A stretch of DNA of 64,000 bases, from the NCBI GenBank assembly GCA_907163345.1, contig CAJQUN010001139.1, positions 37,757-101,756 of the forward strand, written 5' to 3'. Below, piece by piece: positions 57,680-64,000 of this stretch. A program made the translations under genes and the position numbers. Numbering within the stretch: the first letter of the stretch is position 1; every line of letters begins with the position of its first letter. The stretch comes from Haberlea rhodopensis. Taxonomy: Eukaryota > Streptophyta > Magnoliopsida > Lamiales > Gesneriaceae. The notes beneath the pieces were generated by a model. That model saw only the letters and a program-made list of their open reading frames with translations. It did not search any database and was not told where the DNA came from.

Positions 57680-60216
57680 TGTAAGGACCCCAAGCCCTTA
57701 AACCTTGATTAGTGTATTAACCACTATGTGTGGTACATGCTTTCTATAAAATGTCAATCGGGAAGCTCTGATGATACTTAATCATTGCCTGTCAATGAAA
57801 GACTCATATGTTTGCCCTTTACCAACCCCTTGGTGCCACTTTTCACATTGTAAACTTTTATAAAAAATTTGGGCAGAGTCTCCCCATAAATAGAGCTATC
57901 CCAAAAAAAGAGTACAACACATAACAAAATTCCCGGCCAGGGAAAGCATAATACTCAACAGAAAGCAGTAATACAAGTAGATTCCCAGCCAGGGAAGACA
58001 CCACACATATGTCAACAAAAGTGGGTTCCAACACCCACATAATACACCAATGACTCTCATATCATTCTAGCAATTCAACCTAATTGCATGCAACCTTAAA
58101 TGAAAGAGAGAAAGGCTCATGCCTTTATATACAATCCATATACAAGTATAATCGTGCTCACATGCGAGCATCATGACTATGTATAAATCCTCAGGTGTAT
58201 ATATAGGTACTCTATACGATACCGTGCTCCATCAAGCCCTGGTACCACGATCCTGGAAGTACCTCAAATCAACAGCTCGAGCTCAGCTCCATAGCCATCG
58301 ATGTACCTGTCCACCTGTCCCAACAGAGACAGCCCCCAACGGGGTGAGCATACCAATACACAAAATCCCATAATCATAATAATGAAATTCATAATTTACA
58401 ACACAAGTAAATACTAATGAATTTAAATGATACTCCCTGGATGGCAACATCCTCATCCGGGATTCCGTGTACTGTCCCTGTTCTCACAACATCAAACTCA
58501 TCAAATCTCAAAAATCAGTAAATCAACGCATTGATTAACTCATCGCATGCCTAATACTCGAATATCAACAGATAGTGGTTGCAACTCATTAATCATGCAA
58601 ATATAGATATCTCAATATCTAATACTGATTTCACAACCTCGCTATCAATCACGGATAGCTCGAATGCCTAGCATTTATTTTACCAATTCTTCATTATACA
58701 TAGACATCTCAAATGTCTTATAATGAATACATGATCCCCACGATCATTCTCAGGCATCTCAAATGCCCTACAATGGTCATATAAACCCAGTACCCCATAT
58801 ATCATGCAAGAGTCATCCTACTCTAGGGTCACGCACGCTACAAGCGGCGATATCAAGATTTGGGTCATTCCTTGGCTATATCAACATATATATATATAAT
58901 CCTCATGCGCGATTATTCAATGAAATCACAGTTCATTATGCATTCACAAATGCCCAAATATATAGAAATGCTCGTACGTCGCACGTACCTTAAATCTCCG
59001 AAGTCCGAGCCAAACCTTGCCCGAGTTCCATGCCCCGAGGAACGATGTGCTAACACAATAAATAATTCACAATTATTTACGAACATGCAACCCATGCTCA
59101 AGCACACCTATATCCCTCAAAATATTGTCAACACACGACAATCAACCTTTTAAAAGACCCGGGGCAGGGTACATGCAGGGAGGGAAATAAATGAGACAAT
59201 ATCGAAATTGTTCAAGAACACCCTACAAAAATCGAACCCGAATCTCACAATTTCGAACCCAAATAATTCCATAATTCATCTAAAATGTGAATTAATCAAT
59301 CCATAGCATGAATAATCATCCCACATGCCAAACCCCCAAATTTTCGAATTTCAAGCCCTAAATTCGAACTCAATTAAGCATCAACAATACATCTACACAT
59401 GTAATAAATGACCCATAACAAGAATCGCCACACCCCTTCCAAAGATCACAATTTTCGAACCCACTTCACCCACACATCCAAAAATTCGAACCACAACCAA
59501 CGAAATTCGAATAAATTCGAGCCAATAAATCACAATTAGGCAGGGAAATACATCACAAGCATGGAAAAGGGGGTTAGGAAGGTTACCCAAACGAAATCGG
59601 AAGAAATCGAACGAAAAATCGAAGAACCCTAGAAATTGGGGATCGGCGCACTTCCGCAAATTCCGACTTCCACACGCGAAGAAACTTCGAATTGATGGAG
59701 GGGAAAGAAGCGCCTCGCCGAGACGACGCCGTGGGTAGGTCGGACGCGCCGATCGGCGGCGGGCGCACGGCCTGAAGCCGCGGGGCAGGGGAGGCGACGG
59801 GAAATCGCGCGGACGGGAAAGAGAGAGGAAGAAGAGGGCTGAAATGAAATTATTTCGGAAATTTTGGGTTCAAATGGTATTTATAGCAAAAATACCCCGA
59901 AAAATTAATAGCCCCACAAATACATCATGATTCCTTAAAAATCATCTGTTTTCAAAAATTCTCTCTCTAACTCCAAAACCCCCCTACCGGTGCTCACACA
60001 GCACCCGAGATCCCGAGACACATTAAAAAACCCAACTCTTAGGTTTTTCACCGAAATGTGAATACAATCTCAACCTCTGGATCCAACGATCCCAACTACC
60101 CAATTAAACGAGCCCAGAAGGCCCAACACCTCCGTTAATTTCCAAATCGCCACGTAAAACCACTTTAGGGATTATTAAAACTACGGGATTAACACCTATA
60201 ATCCCTGGTCATCACA
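57680..60216 (-). mobile_element. LARD-4 5' LTR
   Basis: 2537 bp, almost identical to 51248-53796. It lacks 11 bp in the GC-rich run near 59755 and has A for C near 60179. TATA box at 59878-59885. Confidence 0.96.
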
Positions 60217-60221
60217 GGTAG

Positions 60222-61496
60222 TGTAGTTCAAATGCTAGCATGATGATCTTGGTATGTATTATGTCCTTCATGTTAGATTTAAGGGTATGAATATCGGTGT
60301 TAAGCAATTCTGGAAAATCGCCAAAGGAACAAGGTTGGCGATCGATCGCCAAGGAGGCGCGATCGATCGCGACGTTCCAGTAGGTTTTGGCGATCGATCG
60401 CCAATATTGGGGCGATCGATCGCTGAATGTTTTTTTTTGGTATGCGAGGCAGTAGCATCTCGCGATCGATCGGGGCTCATGGGCGATCGATCGCGAGATG
60501 ATATTGTAGGATTAATTTGGTTTTTTAAAATTTGGTTTTGCTTCCGGATTATTATGAGGTGCCTAATATTGTGTTGTGTGGCTATGTAGAACCATCCCAG
60601 GTGCCAGCACAACCGAGGAGATAAAGTCGATTGACTCCTCTATCTTTTGAAAGGTACGTAAGCGACGTACGGGCATCCCAACGGTAACATGTACTTTATG
60701 TTTGTCTTTATGACACATGATGAATGCAATGTGGTGCATTATGGTTATGATACATGTTTTTTTTATGCATCGTTTTTGCATATGTATGTTGTGAAATATA
60801 AGAGGTGTATTTCACGAGTCAAGGTTATCTTAGTAAGGATTTTAATGGCTTACGCTAAAGTCCATTGGAAGCGATGAAGAATTCCGCTTACATGGAGTAG
60901 CAACGCTAAAGTCCATTGGAAGCGATGAAGAATTCCGCTTACATGGAGTAGCAAGAAGCATTAAAATGTACTAATGATAAGGGCTCAGGATGAAATAAGG
61001 ATTTAAGGGAAAAGGAATGTCATGACATTGCATATCCATACATTCATATAATGTGTTTCTATTATGAATTATGGTACAGGGACAACCAATGGGCGATATA
61101 AATGCTGGAAATACAGGAAGGGCTTGTGTTTAAGATTTGCATTTATGCCTTACTTTCATATTATGTTAAATATAAATTGTGTTATGCTCATGTGTTGGGG
61201 GGGTTGTCTTTGTAGGTGCTTTTGTTGACGAGAACCAGGGCCGGGGTTGATATGCTGAGCTGTAAGGAGTGCTACAGGATTAGCATGTTAGAGTTTTTGT
61301 ATAGCTTCTACTGAGTAGAGTAAGACTATGATGTAGTACCTTTATAGGAAGTATGTCTTTCCTTTTGGAACATTTTGGTACTGTAATCTCTAAAGCTCAG
61401 GTTAATCAACACGGCACATTACTCTGATATAATCACATGTATGTTTAGTTCTCTAAATTGCACCTTAATATCTTGATGTGATAACGGGGTCTCACA
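60222..61496 (+). mobile_element. GYP-4 3' LTR, part 2
   Basis: Resumes after LARD-4 and ends GGGGTCTCACA. It includes the palindrome cluster (60335-60497), where one copy reads GGCGATCGATCGCGAG against TGATCGATCGCGAG in the 5' LTR, and the two AAGCG/CGCTT units (60867-60955). Confidence 0.96.
60335..60497. repeat. GCGATCGATCGC palindrome cluster, GYP-4 3' LTR
   Basis: Same six copies as at 44282-44447, with one T/C difference that makes the palindrome perfect here. Confidence 0.94.
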
Positions 61497-62403
61497 GCTT
61501 CTGACCAAAAGAAAGGCACTCCCTTCTGGGTCAACTGAGTCAGCGGCTTGGCAATCTTCGAAAAGCCCTCGACGAAGCGCCGATAATACCCGGCCAAACC
61601 AAGAAAACTCCGAATCTCAGGCACAGAAGTGGGGGCAGCCCACTCCATCACAGCCTCAATCTTCTTGGGATCTACAGATATCCCACTGCTCGAAATGACA
61701 TGCCCCAGAAACACCACACTCTGCTCAGCCAAAATTCACACTTACTGAGCTTAGCATACAACTGATGCTCTCTGAGAATCTGAAGCACTGTCCTCAAGTG
61801 TTTCACATGCTCCTCCTCGCTCCGGGAGTAGATAAGAATGTCGTCTATGAACACGATGACGAACTGATCAAGATACTGCTGAAACACTCTGTTCATCAGA
61901 CTCATGAAGACTGCTGGAGCATTCGTCACGCCGAACGGCATCACTAGGAACTCATAATGTCCATATCGGGTCCGGAACGCTGTCTTCTGCACATCTTTCC
62001 TCTCTGACCCGAATCTGATGATACCCGGATCTCAAATCAATCTTACTATACACCCTGGTACCTTGCAACTGATCAACAGATCATCGATCCTTGGAAGAGG
62101 ATACTTGTTCTTCACTGTAGCCTTGTTCAGTTGCCGGTAATCGATACACAACCGCATCGAACCGTCCTTCTTTTTCACAAAGAGAACTGGTGCGCCCCAT
62201 GGCGACACGCTCGGGCGTATACATCCCTTGTCCAAGAGATCCTGCAACTGTTCTTTCAACTCTCTCAGCTCAGCCGGTGCCATCCTATAAGGTGCACGAG
62301 AGATAGCGGATGTCCCTGGCAACAGCTCGATCCCAAACTCGACTTCCCTAGCCGGTGGGAATCCTGGGATCTCTTCTGGAAATACATCAGCGAACTCTGC
62401 CAC
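61497..62403 (-). pseudogene. pol: GYP-3 reverse transcriptase (three frameshifts)
   Basis: Pieces in order: AEFADVFPEEIPGFPP to NKYPLPRIDDL (62403-62070), then the KTAFRTRYGHYEFLVMPFG to FIDDILIYS piece (61992-61725), then FLGHVISSSGISVD to WSEA (61732-61497). Shifts lie near 62070 (a base lost after the IDDL codons), near 62005 (a base gained) and near 61725. Catalytic FIDD is intact. The remaining residues join to 43142. Confidence 0.92.
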
Positions 62404-62430
62404 TACTGGACATCCTCAACTCTGAGTTCT

Positions 62431-63170
62431 TTACTCTTCCCAGACTGTCGTCCACGGCATAAATAAGATAGCCCGTGTGGACCACGTTCCAATAACTGAG
62501 TCCATCTTGATCGCTGAAATCAACGGAATCTTCGCACGAGACCCGTTGCCAAAGAAAGTCCACTGACTGCCCAACTCAGGTCTGAACTTCACTGTCCTCT
62601 GTCGGCAATCTACCACTGCCTAATATCTGTTCAGAACATCTATACCCAAGATGCAGTCGAGTCTGACATACCCAGCACAATCAAGTCGGATCTCAATTCG
62701 TTGCCCTCAAAATAAAGGAGGCAGTCTGCCATAAACTGATCAGTAACTACATTTCTTCCAGTGGGTGTCGAGACAAGGAGAGGCGTGGGTAAAGAAGACG
62801 TGCGCATATGGTGTCTTTCCACAAAACCCACCGATACAAAAGAATGGGAGGCACCTGTATCGATCAAAATAAAAGCAGGGTACGTAAATAAATGACACGT
62901 ACCGGCGATCACCTCCTCTGGAGCTGCCTGAGCTTGCTCCCTGGTCAGTGCATATACTTGCCCCTGGGGTGGTCCCACTGTCTGACCCCCCGATGGTCGA
63001 GGCCCAAACTGCTGCCTCTGCTGCACTGTCCGGTCATCAAATCTCGGCCTGTTGCCCTGATACTCTGACTGTCCTCCCTGAGTGGGGCAATACCGAGCAA
63101 TGTGGCCCATCTTGCCACAGATATAGCATGCAGGACACTTGTTGACGAATGTGGCCCTCCACAATTGTTG
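62431..63170 (-). pseudogene. pol: GYP-3 zinc knuckle and protease (frameshifted)
   Basis: CYICGKMGHIARYC knuckle, the PPQGQVYALTREQ spacer and the protease LIDTGASHSFVSV are open together to ~62655. There one base loss turns the expected DCILGID segment into another frame. DCRQRTVKF to SQWTFFGNGS continues in 62616-62520, then shifts again near 62510. Confidence 0.9.
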
Positions 63171-64000
63171 CACCTCGGCTCTCCCGGCCTGTCCCCTGTG
63201 AAGACCCTCGATTGGCCGACCAATTACCCTTCTTGTTATCCTGCTTCTGTCCAAAGTGTTTCTTTCCACCATATCGCGAAGATGAAGAGGCACCACGGGG
63301 CTTAAATGGCTCACCCCGAGGCCTCAAACTGTCACTAGTCTGCCTCTGTTGCGGTACCGGTGGTGGCATGGCGTAAGCTCCCACTCCTAGCTCAGCAAGC
63401 TCCGCTCTTGTGAGAGCATCATCAAAAGAAGTTGGGTTTTTTGTGATAACCCGGTCATAGAGCTCCGGTCGCAACCCTTTCATAAAGTTCCTCATCTTAG
63501 CGTGCCCACTGGTGGCAATGTGGGAACGTACCTCAACAACGAAGAGTACCGTGTGGCATAGTCCGCCACTGACATGTTCCCCTGCCTCAAACTGGTAAAT
63601 TCATCCTCCTTTGTCTGTCTTGCTGCCAGGAGGAGTATCGGTTCAAGAACCTGGTCCTGAAGAGCGTCCAATCAATCACACACCTAGTGCTCTCATCTCC
63701 ATCACTGTGCTCCTCCACCCACATCAATGGTTTTCTAGCCAACTGGAACTCCGCCAGCCTCACCAAGCAGTAATAGCACAAGGAGCCGATACAAAGATCT
63801 GCTCAAGTCTCTCCAGCCACTCTTCAGCTTTCTCCGGACTCTGTCCCTCAAACCGGGGCGGATGATAGATAGAAATTGCGTCAAGCTAATCTCACCCGGC
63901 AAGCAATAACTGAACACGGGTTCCATGCCTACGGCCGGTGGAGGTAGAGGATTTGCCTGTCCGATACTTGCATTAACACTCCCAACATCTCCGACTTCCT
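63130..64000 (-). pseudogene. gag: GYP-3 gag (partial, several frameshifts)
   Basis: Recognisable pieces: CLPGEISLTQFLS (near 63880), VRLAEFQLARKPLMW (near 63735), FRTRFLNRY (near 63640), MRNFMKGLRPELYDRVI (63495-63445) and the proline- and arginine-rich hinge. Shifts occur near 63860, 63775, 63620, 63520 and 63150. The first zinc knuckle (CNNCGGPH) is cut by the last. The first codons are off the right edge. Confidence 0.9.

Larger units (their letters stand above)
51248..60216 (-). mobile_element. LARD-4, youngest complete non-autonomous element
   Basis: Minus strand, target duplication GGTAG (51243-51247, 60217-60221) in the GYP-4 3' LTR. LTRs 51248-53796 and 57680-60216, interior 53797-57679. 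The LTRs differ by about two substitutions, a 1-bp indel and an 11-bp indel in the CGGCCGGACGG run. It is the innermost layer, hence the most recent event in the window. It shows that a non-coding element has transposed recently and so has a working helper (inference). Confidence 0.97.
43143..61496 (+). mobile_element. GYP-4, young chromovirus split by LARD-4
   Basis: 5' LTR 43143-45440, interior 45441-50221, 3' LTR 50222-51247 + 60222-61496. Target duplication GCTTC on both sides. By eye the LTRs (2298 and 2301 bp) differ by four substitutions and three indels (a poly-C run of 8 against 11, one T, one G), about 0.2% divergence. This makes it a very recent insertion, older only than LARD-4 inside it. 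Confidence 0.97.
61497..64000 (-). mobile_element. GYP-3, distal part (gag to RT)
   Basis: Continuation of 39011-43142 beyond the GYP-4 insertion. It runs RT, protease, gag from left to right in reverse. The last bases (63980-64000) encode the VGDVGSVNAS stretch, a few codons from the expected gag start, so the 5' LTR is outside. It has many single-base frameshifts. Confidence 0.94.

Overview
The window reads as plant nuclear heterochromatin from a repeat-rich, probably large, angiosperm genome. I see no host gene, rRNA or tRNA gene. Almost every base can be assigned to LTR retrotransposons nested in one another. Every primer-binding site I could find is TGGTATCAGAGC, which matches plant initiator tRNA-Met. 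The coding elements are Ty3/gypsy chromoviruses (gag, protease, RT, RNase H, integrase, C-terminal chromodomain), most like the Tekay/Del clade. The species cannot be named from this sequence.

Left part (1-20464). LARD-0 is a plus-strand non-autonomous element with ~2.5 kb LTRs and ~3.8 kb of non-coding interior. It runs 4632-7392 + 16335-17365, with its 3' LTR at 17366-19948. LARD-2 (7393-16329, minus, 5-bp duplication ACCAT) is inserted in its interior. LARD-1 (minus, entering from the left edge, ending at 4631) abuts its PBS exactly. A 516-bp relic (19949-20464) separates it from the next nest.

Right part (20465-64000) is a nest six insertions deep. LARD-3 (plus, from 20465) carries a solo LTR (21202-23166, duplication GGTTA) in its 5' LTR. 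Its 3' LTR is broken at 29757 by GYP-1 (minus). GYP-1 is broken at 30679 by GYP-2 (minus, gag-pol decayed). GYP-2's 5' LTR is broken at 39010 by GYP-3 (minus). GYP-3 is split in its pol (43142 | 61497, duplication GCTTC) by GYP-4 (plus, 43143-61496, nearly intact gag-pol, LTRs almost identical). GYP-4's 3' LTR is split by LARD-4 (minus, 51248-60216, duplication GGTAG).

How the parts relate. The non-coding LARD elements share the PBS, the polypurine tract, the TCGAGGACGAAAT-type sequence before the 3' LTR and the TG...CA ends with the coding chromoviruses. They were therefore probably copied by chromovirus proteins supplied in trans. Clear TATA boxes lie only ~200-335 bp inside the LTRs, so most of each LTR would be transcribed.

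The most unusual signal is in those LTRs and in the LARD interiors. They carry arrays of very short hairpins in which the loop is constant while the stem changes on both sides together (compensatory changes). Three loop classes are visible. A fourth element, the perfect palindrome GCGATCGATCGC, is clustered in LTRs of several families. I know of no standard feature type that explains these modules; they are the best candidate for something undescribed here.
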